Source of the DNA: Acidisoma silvae | Lineage (GTDB): Bacteria; Pseudomonadota; Alphaproteobacteria; Acetobacterales; Acetobacteraceae | Assembly: GCF_020618775.1 (NCBI RefSeq) | Contig: NZ_JAESVB010000001.1 | Location: 744,001 to 808,000, forward strand | Reading direction: 5' to 3' | Length of the DNA: 64,000 bases | Program-made: the position numbers and the translations under genes | Shown here: piece by piece, positions 54,978 through 63,154 of the stretch | Layout of the letters: each line of letters begins with the position of its first letter | Position numbering within the stretch: position 1 is the first letter of the stretch | The notes under the pieces: generated by a model | Database searches by the model: none | Told to the model about the DNA's origin: nothing | Seen by the model: the letters and a program-made list of their open reading frames with translations, nothing else

Positions 54978-55601
54978 ATGGCGCGAATCAAGAAAGAGGA
55001 CCACGCGCGGATTCTGCACATGGTCGACGTCGAACGTCGGGCCGTGCGCGAAATCGCGACGGAATTCGGCTGCACGGCGGCCAATATCTACAGCCTGCTC
55101 GCCAAGCTGCGGCGTGCGCCGGCGGAAAGCGGCGAGACTGTCAGCTTTGGCGTGACGGAGGATGCGGCGGGATTGCCAGAGGCCGCTCCGGCCCAGCCTG
55201 TGCTCAGTCTGGAAGCGCAACCGGCATCGGTGGATTCGGCGGCCCCGGTCCCGGCGGCGATGGAGCCGGTCGCGGACAAGTCGTTCGCCCCGGCGCTCGT
55301 CATCGTCCCCTCCGCCCCACGGCCTTTGGTCAGCCCGCCAGCCTGGCCCGAGCGGACGGCGGCGGAACCGACGCCGATGCCGGAACGGCGCTCGACGGTC
55401 GGTGCCCGCCTGTCCAAGCCCGGCATGGGCCTCGTCATGCGGACCGAGGATGGGGAGGAAACGATGACGCCCTTCCGCTCGATCGACGATCTGCTCTCGG
55501 CCATCAAGCCCATCCTGCGGGCCAGTGCGCGCAGCCAGGATGCGGTTTGGTTTTCTCTCCAGTCTGTGGATTTATCGGCGATCGAGGTCGACGCCGCCTG
55601 A
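54978..55601 (+). CDS. Helix-turn-helix protein of unknown function
   Basis: The N-terminal 45 residues of this 207-residue protein (ARILHMVDVERRAVREIATEFGCTAANIYSLLAKLRR) look like a resolvase- or sigma-region-4-like helix-turn-helix. Residues 50-140 are Ala/Pro/Glu-rich and disordered. The conserved-looking C-terminus has GMGLVMRTEDGEETMTPFRSIDDLL and SAIKPILRASARSQDAVWFSLQ. I chose the ATG at 54978 with AAGGA 9 bases upstream; the ATG at 54939 would add 13 residues. It may be a nucleoid- or transcription-associated factor. Confidence 0.7.
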   Translation: MARIKKEDHARILHMVDVERRAVREIATEFGCTAANIYSLLAKLRRAPAESGETVSFGVTEDAAGLPEAAPAQPVLSLEAQPASVDSAAPVPAAMEPVADKSFAPALVIVPSAPRPLVSPPAWPERTAAEPTPMPERRSTVGARLSKPGMGLVMRTEDGEETMTPFRSIDDLLSAIKPILRASARSQDAVWFSLQSVDLSAIEVDAA

Positions 55602-55697
55602 CCATGCGGCGCCGGCATGCGCGGATGACGGAAGGGGCGGCAGCATGACGGCATCGGAGGATAGCGGCGCGAGGCCGGTCTGTGGCTGCGCTGACCG

Positions 55698-56780
55698 ATG
55701 ACCGATACGCTGGAAAAGCTGCGCGCCATCGCCATCGGCCGGACCTTCCGGCCGCTCACCACGCTGGGAGGTGCGGTGGAGGCCATGGGCTTCGTCCAGG
55801 CCGACCCCATCCGCGCGCCGGCGCGGGCGCAGGATCTGATTTTGCGCCAGCGCGTGACGGGTTATCGCCCCGGCGATCTGGAGCGGCGCTTTACCCGGCT
55901 CGGCCTGGAAGAGGATTTTTTCTACGCCTATGGCTTCATGCCGCGAGAGACGATGCAGCTTCTGCATCCTCGCCCCGATGCCGAAGACCCGGCGGCCGAC
56001 TACCGGCCGCGCGGCCTGGCGGCCGAGGTGCTGGCCCTGGTCACGGAACGGCGCGAAACCCATCCGCGCGATCTGGAGACCGTCTTCGGCCGGGACCGCG
56101 CGGTGAATGCCTGGGGCGGCTTCTCCAAGGAGACGACGCAGGTTCTGCATCAGCTCCATTACCACGGGCTGTTGCGGGTCGTGCGGCGGCAGGATGGCAT
56201 TCGCGTCTATGGCACCGCCCATAAGCCGCATGAGCCTTTGCCCGCCGAGGAACGGCGCCGGCGGTTATTGCTGCTTTTGCTCGGAATTTTCGCGCCCATC
56301 TCCCGCCCCGCTTTGGGCGGCCTGCTGGCTTTGTTGCGGCGAGGCGCGCCGGGGCTGGACGATGTCGGCCAGACGCTGGATCGGCTGCTGGCCGCTGGTG
56401 AGGTTGAACGCACAAGTCTGGATCGCGAAACCTATCTTTGGCCGGCGGGCATGGCGATGGACGTGCCGTCGCCGTCGCGGGGCGTGCGCTTCCTGGCGCC
56501 CTTCGACCCGCTGGTCTGGGACCGCCGCCGTTTCGCGCATCTCTGGGGCTGGGTCTATCGGTTCGAAGCCTATACGCCGCCACCCAAGCGGCAGTTCGGC
56601 TATTATGCGCTGCCCGTTCTGTGGCGCGACCGCATGCTGGGCTGGGTCAATGTGCGCATGATCGATGGCCAGATGCAGATGGAACAGGGATGGATCGAGC
56701 CGCCGCCGCGCAGCCGCGATTTCACGCGGGCGCTCGACGCCGAGTCCGCCCGGCTCGAGGAATTTCTGAAAAAGGAATAA
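55698..56780 (+). CDS. YcaQ/AlkX-type winged-helix DNA glycosylase
   Basis: This 360-residue protein belongs to the HTH_42 superfamily. The N-terminal GFVQADPIRAPARAQDLIL carries the Q-x-D element used by AlkX/YcaQ enzymes to unhook interstrand crosslinks and remove bulky lesions. The C-terminal part has LAPFDPLVWDRRRFAHLWGWVYRFEAYTPPPKRQFGYYALPVLW, the family hallmark. It starts 96 bases after the HTH gene in the same direction. Confidence 0.9.
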   Translation: MTDTLEKLRAIAIGRTFRPLTTLGGAVEAMGFVQADPIRAPARAQDLILRQRVTGYRPGDLERRFTRLGLEEDFFYAYGFMPRETMQLLHPRPDAEDPAADYRPRGLAAEVLALVTERRETHPRDLETVFGRDRAVNAWGGFSKETTQVLHQLHYHGLLRVVRRQDGIRVYGTAHKPHEPLPAEERRRRLLLLLLGIFAPISRPALGGLLALLRRGAPGLDDVGQTLDRLLAAGEVERTSLDRETYLWPAGMAMDVPSPSRGVRFLAPFDPLVWDRRRFAHLWGWVYRFEAYTPPPKRQFGYYALPVLWRDRMLGWVNVRMIDGQMQMEQGWIEPPPRSRDFTRALDAESARLEEFLKKE

Positions 56781-56973
56781 AACCGGCGTCAGTCCGGCGC
56801 TGGTATTTCGCGTCGCGTCGGGCGAGTTCCGCGTCATAGTCTCGCGCCTTACCGTCTGGCCTGGCGGCGTAGCATTAAACTTTGGCCGGATTTGAACGGA
56901 AAGGGCTAGTCCTGGCCGCGCGACTAGACCAAAAGATCGGTTAGGATTTCTTCTGTTTGCGGAGCCAGGACAC

Positions 56974-58152
56974 TTGCCTTCTTTTCCCGAGATTCCGTCT
57001 CTGACCCACACGCCTCCGGCGACTGCGGCGGCTCAGAAAATCCTGGCCGCCTATCTGTCCAACCACCGGCTGTCTCCGGTGGCAGCGGCGCATTTGGCCG
57101 CGACACTCACCGCATTGCTGAAGGCGCTGGTCGAAGGGCGTGGCGCGAATGTCGCCGTGCCGCGTTTTGTCGCGTCAGCCACCCTGCCTGCGGCGGTGCA
57201 GGTCGATGACGATGTCATCGAGGATCTGGCCGAGGAGGATGAAATGGCCGACATGGATGAGGACGCTGCGGAGCCGATAGAGGCAGACGAGCCCGAGCCC
57301 GCTGAGCCTGTCCCGGCGCCGCGCCCGCGCCGAGCCGCGAAGGCCAAGGCGACCAAGTCCGCGGTGGTCGAGCCCGTCACACCTGAGCCGGCCGCACCTG
57401 AGCCGGCCGCACCCGAGCTGGCTCTGGCCGATGAGCCTGAGGCGGCGGCAGAGCCGCCGGTGAAGACGGCCAAGCCGCGTCGGAGCAAGAAAGTCGCGGA
57501 CGCCGCGCCAGAGCCGGCTGCCGTCGAAGCCGTTGCCGCAGAACCGGAAGCCGAGCCTGAAGTGGCGGCGGAAGCAACGCCTGACGCAGCACCGCTTGAC
57601 GAAGCACCGGCAAAAGCCAAGCCCAAAACCAGTCGCCGCAAGCCGAAGGCCGAGGCTGAAACCCAGGCGGCCTTCGATCTCAAGGCTGAGCCGGAGACGG
57701 CAGAGGCGCCCGAGGCGATGCCTGTGGCTGCTGCCGATGCCGCGCCTCAGCAGGCCGCGCCTGAGCCGGCCGCACCTGAGCCGGCCGCGCCGGAACCCGT
57801 TGCGGTTCAGCCGACTCCTGAGGCGAAGGCTGAACCGGCACCGCCGTCAGCGCCGGCACCCCGGCCGATCCTGCGCGCCGTCATCCGCCCCCCGGTGGTC
57901 GAGGACGAGGATTACGATCCCTATCTCGGCGGCCCCATGCCGAAAACGGCGACGCCTGCCGCCCCGCCTCAGCAGACGACGGCCGCGCCCGGGTCAGAGG
58001 CTGCACCGTCCGGCGGCCGCAAGAAGCGCAAGCGTCCGCCGCGTCCGGCGCATCAGCGCCGCGCGGCGCGCGAGGGCAACCCGGAATCCGGCCCGACGCC
58101 CGCCAATGGCGGGGTCACGGACATGGATGACGATTACGATCCGCTGATCTGA
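56974..58152 (+). CDS. Ala/Pro/Glu-rich protein with a MucR-like N-terminus
   Basis: The first 45 or so residues of this 392-residue protein (AAAQKILAAYLSNHRLSPVAAAHLAATLTALLKAL) resemble the N-terminal oligomerisation region of MucR/Ros regulators, but no Cys2-His2 zinc finger follows. Residues 80-330 are low-complexity Ala, Pro, Glu and Lys with EPAAP repeats, the same 15-bp DNA unit being duplicated at 57382-57411 and 57760-57789. The C-terminus has a basic KKRKRPPRPAHQRRAAR stretch and an acidic DMDDDYDPLI end. The start is TTG with GGAG 9 bases upstream. A nucleic-acid-binding role is an inference. Confidence 0.68.
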   Translation: MPSFPEIPSLTHTPPATAAAQKILAAYLSNHRLSPVAAAHLAATLTALLKALVEGRGANVAVPRFVASATLPAAVQVDDDVIEDLAEEDEMADMDEDAAEPIEADEPEPAEPVPAPRPRRAAKAKATKSAVVEPVTPEPAAPEPAAPELALADEPEAAAEPPVKTAKPRRSKKVADAAPEPAAVEAVAAEPEAEPEVAAEATPDAAPLDEAPAKAKPKTSRRKPKAEAETQAAFDLKAEPETAEAPEAMPVAAADAAPQQAAPEPAAPEPAAPEPVAVQPTPEAKAEPAPPSAPAPRPILRAVIRPPVVEDEDYDPYLGGPMPKTATPAAPPQQTTAAPGSEAAPSGGRKKRKRPPRPAHQRRAAREGNPESGPTPANGGVTDMDDDYDPLI

Positions 58153-58170
58153 AGGGACAAGCCTGCGCGG

Positions 58171-58455
58171 TCAGATGAACTGGCCGCGCAGGAAGCCCAA
58201 GGCTGGTAACGGACGCCAGGATTTCGGGATGTCCGCGCGCTTCATCGCCTCCACCGTATAATTGGGCGGCGGCTGGCGGCTGGAGCGCAGAAAGGCGGCA
58301 TAAGCGCGGAGCTGCGATTCCCGCCAGGCGCGGTCAGCCAATGCGGCTTCTTTGCTGGAAAATATCTCCGCGATGCGGCGATTACGCCCGACCGAGGCGA
58401 CAACCGCCCAGAAGCGGTCTTCGCGGACGCTGGAAAGGGTGATTATTCCATCCAT
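58171..58455 (-). CDS. Hypothetical protein
   Basis: The 94 residues open with MDGIITLSSVREDRFWAVVASV, two likely beta strands, followed by a helix (SSKEAALADRAWRESQLRAYAAFL). A GTG 21 bases upstream could extend it by 7 residues. No ribosome-binding site is clear at either start. It ends 18 bases from the convergent Ala/Pro/Glu-rich gene. I recognise no family. Confidence 0.55.
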   Translation of the reverse strand: MDGIITLSSVREDRFWAVVASVGRNRRIAEIFSSKEAALADRAWRESQLRAYAAFLRSSRQPPPNYTVEAMKRADIPKSWRPLPALGFLRGQFI

Positions 58456-58510
58456 GGATGAAGATTGGCGCGGCACGGCGGCAATCGCAAGTCCGTCGTG
58501 CCGGGCTTGA

Positions 58511-59434
58511 TCATCCCAGGCTGATCAGCCTTTCCGCGAGCAGCGTGAACAGGCGCGGTGCATCCAGGCCGGTGATGACGCGGCAATTGGGCTCATGCCC
58601 GGGCCGGTGGCGCGGCGCGACAGCCGCAACGCTTTGCCCACGGGCGAGGGGGGCTGTGGTCTCCACCTCGACCCAGGCATCGACACCCTCAAATAGCGTC
58701 GGGTCGATCAGATGCGCGATGACGCAGGGGTCGTGCAGGCAAGGGTCGCCATGGCCATAGGCGCGCAGCATGGCGACGGCGGCCTGCCCGACCGCGCCGG
58801 ATGCGGCTTCCACCGCATCCATCCAGGGCCTGGTGATGAGCGCCTGCGCCGTCACGTCCAGCCCGAACATGGTGAGAGGGATTCCGGCCGTCAGCATGAT
58901 CTGGGCGGCGTGGGGGTCGATCATGAAATTGAATTCGGCGGCGGGGGATGAATTGCCGGGGCAGAAGGCAGCGCCACCCATGAAGACGATCTCGGGGATC
59001 AGCGGAATGATGTCGGGCGCCTTGATCAGCGCGAGGGCGATATTGGTCATCGGCCCCACCGGGCAGAGCGTGATCTGGCCGGGATTGTCGCGCACGATGC
59101 GGATGATGGCGTCCACCGCATGTTCGCTCTCGGTGGCGGTGACAGGCGCCGGCAGGTCGATATCGCCCAGCCCGTCGCCGCCATGCACTGAGTTTTTGCG
59201 CTCGATCGGCGCCATGATCGGGCGCGGGCAGCCGGCATAGACGGGGATATCGGCGCGCCCCGCGAGGTCACGCACGCGCAGCGCATTCGCCGTCGTCTTG
59301 TCCAGCATGACATTGCCGATGACGGTCGTGATGGCCTCGACCTTCACCGCCTCGGGGGCGGCGAAGGCGAGAAGAATAGCCACGGCATCGTCCACGCCGG
59401 GGTCGCAATCGATAATAATCCGGCTTGGCGTCAT
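58511..59434 (-). CDS. Inosine-uridine-preferring nucleoside hydrolase
   Basis: This 307-residue enzyme has the calcium-binding DCDPGVDDA (residues 9-17) of the family, HGGDGLGD, a TLCPVGPMTNIALAL strand and the final HDPCVIAHLIDP. It splits nucleosides into base and ribose. It lies 16 bases downstream of the importer's binding-protein gene, in the same direction, so it probably works on the imported substrate or its relatives. Confidence 0.92.
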   Translation of the reverse strand: MTPSRIIIDCDPGVDDAVAILLAFAAPEAVKVEAITTVIGNVMLDKTTANALRVRDLAGRADIPVYAGCPRPIMAPIERKNSVHGGDGLGDIDLPAPVTATESEHAVDAIIRIVRDNPGQITLCPVGPMTNIALALIKAPDIIPLIPEIVFMGGAAFCPGNSSPAAEFNFMIDPHAAQIMLTAGIPLTMFGLDVTAQALITRPWMDAVEAASGAVGQAAVAMLRAYGHGDPCLHDPCVIAHLIDPTLFEGVDAWVEVETTAPLARGQSVAAVAPRHRPGHEPNCRVITGLDAPRLFTLLAERLISLG

Positions 59435-59449
59435 GGTCTGGTCAGTCGC

Positions 59450-60451
59450 TTATTTCAGATAGTCGTTGGTGTAGTAGGTGCTGGGCGGCAGAACCTTGTC
59501 GATCTGCTTGGTGTCCGCCAGCGCATGGGCGATGCCGTCCCATTGCGCGTCCGTCTGCACGAAATAGCCGTTCGGGCCCTTCAGCAGAGGGATCGTCGCC
59601 TTCCAGCCGACCGCGTTATAGGCCTTGTCGCCGGACGCCGGATACAGCTTCAGCAAATCGGCCACCGCTTCGTCCGGATGCGCGCTGGCCCATTCCATGC
59701 CCTTCTGGGTCGCCGCCAGCCAGGCTTTCACGGTGGCGGGGTGCGCTTCGCCCCAGGCCTTCATGACGGTGAAGTCCCAGACCGGCACATCCGGCATGCC
59801 GCCTGCCGGGCCGAGCAGCATGGTCGGCTCCTGCTTGATGGTGGGCACCACATCGGCCAGTGCGTAATTGGCGCAATTGGTGGCGTAGTCGATCTTCTTC
59901 GTCAGCAGCATCGGGATATCGTCATCCGTCGCGATGATCTGCTGCACGTCGTTTTCGCCGATGCCCGCCTTCTTCAGGATGTAGGGCATCATCGCCTTGG
60001 TCCAGCTGTCGGTATAGACGCCGATCTTCTTGCCCTTCAGCGTAGACAGATCAACCGGTTCGCCCGGGCGGCCGAACAGGCCGCAATTGTTGGACTGCGA
60101 ATAGACGGCGATGGAGATCAGCGGAATGCCCTGAGCGGCGGCGAAGGCGACGTCGGTCACCGGGTCGAAGCCGATATCGCCGGTGCCTGAGCCCAGCATG
60201 CGTACGGTCGTGGAATTGTTCGGCGGGAAGACGGTGGAAACGTCGAGACCCGCATCCTTGTAAAAGCCCTCGGCCTGGGCAACGGCCGTCGGGATCAGCT
60301 CGAAATCAGGCGTCACCCAGTCATAGACCAGGGTCACTTTCGTCAGGTCCGCGGCCTGGGCCTGATGTGCCGTAGCAGACAGACCCAGCATGAGCGCGCC
60401 GGCCGCCGTGGTGGAGGCGAGCAGCCGCGTGAGGAAACGGAGAGGTTTCAT
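59450..60451 (-). CDS. NMT1/THI5-type ABC substrate-binding protein
   Basis: The 333 residues start with a Sec signal (ASTTAAGALMLGLSATAHQAQA-A). The mature domain has DWVTPDFELIPTAVAQAEGFYKDAGLDV, then GTGDIGFDPVTDVAFAAAQGIPLISIAVYSQ, then LKGKKIGVYTDSW. This pattern is that of ThiY/SsuA-like proteins which bind pyrimidine precursors, riboflavin or other small aromatic rings. With a nucleoside hydrolase next door, a nucleobase or pyrimidine ligand is likely. Confidence 0.92.
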   Translation of the reverse strand: MKPLRFLTRLLASTTAAGALMLGLSATAHQAQAADLTKVTLVYDWVTPDFELIPTAVAQAEGFYKDAGLDVSTVFPPNNSTTVRMLGSGTGDIGFDPVTDVAFAAAQGIPLISIAVYSQSNNCGLFGRPGEPVDLSTLKGKKIGVYTDSWTKAMMPYILKKAGIGENDVQQIIATDDDIPMLLTKKIDYATNCANYALADVVPTIKQEPTMLLGPAGGMPDVPVWDFTVMKAWGEAHPATVKAWLAATQKGMEWASAHPDEAVADLLKLYPASGDKAYNAVGWKATIPLLKGPNGYFVQTDAQWDGIAHALADTKQIDKVLPPSTYYTNDYLK

Positions 60452-60452
60452 C

Positions 60453-61289
60453 TCAGACCTTCTGTGTGGATGTTGAGGTGGGGACGTTGCCGCCGAAATA
60501 GCCGGGGGCGGTCATGCGGGTGCGCCAGGGCGTGGCGAAATGCTCGACGATGACGACCAGCAGGAATGACCCGATGCCGATGGCCGTCAGCAGCAGCATG
60601 GCGCCATAGACGCCGGCGGTATTCATCTGCGCATTGGCCGTCAGCAGGTAGGTGCCGAGGCCGATATGGGAGGAGGCGGTCCATTCGCCGATGACCGCGC
60701 CCGTCACGGCATAGCAGGCGCCGATCTTGAGACCCGAGAACAGCGGTCCGATACAGGCGGGCAGGCGCACGATCATGAAGGTGCGCAGCCGCGTGCCGCC
60801 CAGCAGGCGGGCAAGATTGACCTGGTCCTGATCGACGCTGCCGAGCCCGTCCAGCACGTTCACCACGACCGGAAAGAAGACGATCCAGGCGACGATGATC
60901 AGTTTCGGCGTCAGGCCGAAGCCGAAGATGATGACGAGCGGCGCGGCAATGGCGACGATCGGCACGGCCTGGGAGGTAACGAGCGCCGGATATAGCAGCC
61001 GGTGGATGATCGGCACCTGCGACATGATGACGGCCAGGACCACGCCCAGGATCGCACCCACCACATAGCCCCAGAATGTCTCGCCCAGCGTCTGCCAGGT
61101 CAGCTGCTGCATGAGCGGAATATTGTCGAAGATGACGCCGATCGCCTTGGCCGGCGAGGGGATGACATAGGCCGGCAGGCCGGTAACGACGAGCACCAGC
61201 TCCCAGGCGACGAAGATAAGCGCGATTGCGATGATCCACAGGCCGATATGGCGGGCGTATTCGCGATAGGGGGAGGTTGTCTCGCTCAT
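60453..61289 (-). CDS. ABC transporter permease, SsuC/ThiX type
   Basis: This 278-residue inner-membrane protein has about six helices. The EAA loop is represented by VNLARLLGGTRLRTFMIVRLPACIGPLFSGLKIGACYAVTGAVIGEWTAS, typical of BPD_transp_1 importers for small organic anions. Its stop lies 1 base before the start of the binding-protein gene, and its start overlaps the stop of the ATPase gene (ATGA), so the three are co-translated. Confidence 0.93.
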   Translation of the reverse strand: MSETTSPYREYARHIGLWIIAIALIFVAWELVLVVTGLPAYVIPSPAKAIGVIFDNIPLMQQLTWQTLGETFWGYVVGAILGVVLAVIMSQVPIIHRLLYPALVTSQAVPIVAIAAPLVIIFGFGLTPKLIIVAWIVFFPVVVNVLDGLGSVDQDQVNLARLLGGTRLRTFMIVRLPACIGPLFSGLKIGACYAVTGAVIGEWTASSHIGLGTYLLTANAQMNTAGVYGAMLLLTAIGIGSFLLVVIVEHFATPWRTRMTAPGYFGGNVPTSTSTQKV

Positions 61290-62086
61290 GCCGGCACCTT
61301 CAGGCCGCCGGGCACGCCATGCAGCGTGGCCTGACTGTAAAGCATTTCCATGACCTGGCGCTTGATTTCCACGAAGTCCGGAGAGGTCAGGCAGTCCATC
61401 CTGCGTGGGCGTGGAATGGGGATGTCCACTATCCAGCCGATGCGGCCGGGCTTGGGCAGCATGACGACGACACGGTCGGCGAGGAAAATCGCCTCGTCCA
61501 CGTCATGGGTCACGAACATCACCGTGCGCTTCATTTCGCGCCAGATATCCAGCAGCCATTGCTGCATGCCGATGCGGGTCTGGCTGTCCAGCGCGCCGAA
61601 GGGCTCGTCCAGCAGCATCAGCTCGCGTCCGGCCGCGATGGTGCGCATCAGCGCCACGCGCTGGCGCATGCCGCCCGAAAGCGCGCGCGGATAGTGGCGC
61701 AGGAAATCGCCCAGGCCGTAATGGCGGGCGAGTTCGGCGGCCTTTTCGCGGTCGGCCTTGCTGGCCCCGCGCGTGAGGGAAGCGCCCAGCGTGATATTGC
61801 CCAGAACGGTCCGCCAGGGCAGCAGCAGGTCTTTTTGCAGCATATAGCCGACCTGGCCGGGCTTGCCGGCGATCGATTGGCCGTCGAGCAGGATCTGGCC
61901 GGCGGAGACATTCAGCAGGCCTGAGACGGCGTTGAACAGCGTACTTTTTCCGCAGCCCGAGGCACCCAGGATGCAGACGAACTCGCCGTCGCGGATGTCG
62001 AGCGACACGTCGCTCAGTGCCCGGAACGTCCCGAAATTATGGGTGACATTGCGGATGGCGAGTTTGACGCTCGCTTCAGTGGACAA
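61286..62086 (-). CDS. ABC transporter ATP-binding protein, SsuB/ThiZ type
   Basis: The 266 residues carry all nucleotide-binding motifs: Walker A LGASGCGKST, Q-loop YMLQKDLLLPWRTV, signature LSGGMRQRVALMRTI, Walker B LMLLDEPFGALD and the H-loop VTHDVDEA. No ATG lies near the family start; TTG at 62086 (LSTEASVKLAIRN) with GAGAG 9 bases upstream is the most plausible start. It is the first gene of the ATPase-permease-binding protein-nucleoside hydrolase set, preceded by a 182-base structured leader. Confidence 0.92.
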   Translation of the reverse strand: MSTEASVKLAIRNVTHNFGTFRALSDVSLDIRDGEFVCILGASGCGKSTLFNAVSGLLNVSAGQILLDGQSIAGKPGQVGYMLQKDLLLPWRTVLGNITLGASLTRGASKADREKAAELARHYGLGDFLRHYPRALSGGMRQRVALMRTIAAGRELMLLDEPFGALDSQTRIGMQQWLLDIWREMKRTVMFVTHDVDEAIFLADRVVVMLPKPGRIGWIVDIPIPRPRRMDCLTSPDFVEIKRQVMEMLYSQATLHGVPGGLKVPA

Positions 62087-62268
62087 GGGACAATCTCTCG
62101 GGCCGGCGTGACTTGGACTGCATATTGAAACCCATTCGACACAGAAAGTCGCCGCAGGCTGCCTGTGGCCGCTGCGGCGTGCAAGCCTTTCGTGAAGCAA
62201 TTCCCGTGCCTGAGGCGTTTGGCCTCAGCGGCCCTATCCCACGGAGTTTGCTCCCAAATCCGCCGAGG
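62087..62268 (-). promoter_or_regulatory. Structured leader upstream of the ABC importer operon
   Basis: The region lies between surE and the ATPase gene, both on the minus strand. It can form two clean hairpins: a 7-bp stem with a 5-base loop (62210-62228) and a 7-bp stem around a 14-base loop (62151-62178). NMT1-type operons are often controlled by RNA elements. I do not see the conserved THI-box segments of a thiamine riboswitch here, and the NMT1 (xanthine) motif cannot be judged by eye. Confidence 0.4.
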
Positions 62269-63054
62269 TCAGGCGACAGGGGCGCCGATCTTTTGCCGCA
62301 GATCGGCAAAAATCGCGTCCTGCGTGCGCTCGAACTGTAGCGGCGTCACGCTGACATGGCCGGCGGCCAGCGCTGCGGTTTCTGTTCCGGTATCGTCGGG
62401 TTCGGCCGTGCGGGTCAGCTGCAGCCAGTGGTAGTCGCCCTGGCGTGGGTCTTGCCGGGTCAGCACCTCGACGCCGTCCAGACGACCGCGCCCCTGGCGC
62501 GTCACCATCAGCGGCCGCGCCTGATCCACCGCGACGGCCGGAAAATTGATGTTCAGGCAGGCGCCCTTGGCCCAATCAAGGCCGGCCACCTGCCGGATGA
62601 TGCCGGCCGCGAGGCTGCGCGACGTGTCCCACGGCACGGCGTTCCGGTTCGCAAAGGCCTGGCTCAGCGCGATGGAGGGAATGCCCAGCAGCATTCCCGT
62701 CATCGCCGCGCCGACCGTGCCGGAAAACATCGTCTCCACGCCGATATTGGCGCCGCGATTGATGCCCGACAGGATAAGGTCCGGCGGGAGGCCGGCCATC
62801 AGGTGCTTAACGCCGATGGCGACGCAATCCGCCGGGGTGCCGGGAACGGCGAAACGCCGCTCGCCCGCCGGCGCAATCCGCAGCGGATCATGCAGGCTGA
62901 TGGAATGCGACGTGCCGCTCTGGTCATGGGCCGGGGCCACCACCCAGACCTCCCGCGCGATCTGCGCCGCCACCTGAGCCAAAACGGCAAGGCCGGGCGC
63001 GTCGATCCCGTCGTCATTGGTCAGCAGCACGCGGTTGAACAGGGGAGCAGTCAT
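62269..63054 (-). CDS. surE: 5'/3'-nucleotidase SurE
   Basis: This 261-residue metal-dependent nucleotidase has RVLLTNDDGIDAPGLAVLA at the N-terminus (the Asp-Asp pair binds the metal), WVVAPAHDQSGTSHSISLHDPLR and LILSGINRGANIGVETMFSGTVGAAMTG. It removes phosphate from nucleoside monophosphates in stationary phase and stress. Standing upstream of a nucleoside hydrolase/importer operon, it may share its substrates. Confidence 0.95.
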   Translation of the reverse strand: MTAPLFNRVLLTNDDGIDAPGLAVLAQVAAQIAREVWVVAPAHDQSGTSHSISLHDPLRIAPAGERRFAVPGTPADCVAIGVKHLMAGLPPDLILSGINRGANIGVETMFSGTVGAAMTGMLLGIPSIALSQAFANRNAVPWDTSRSLAAGIIRQVAGLDWAKGACLNINFPAVAVDQARPLMVTRQGRGRLDGVEVLTRQDPRQGDYHWLQLTRTAEPDDTGTETAALAAGHVSVTPLQFERTQDAIFADLRQKIGAPVA

Positions 63055-63154
63055 CGGTCAGCCTATCGTCGTTTGAGCAGGCAGAATGCGACGAAAGGCG
63101 GACAAGCGGCCAGCCCCCCTGTCATGCCCGCCGCGAAGGCGATATGCTGGCGGC

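Noticed and set aside
62087-62268. Thiamine (TPP) riboswitch before the NMT1-type importer
   Set aside because: The conserved CTGAGA and ACCTGATCTGG segments of the THI box are absent. Other riboswitch classes remain possible.
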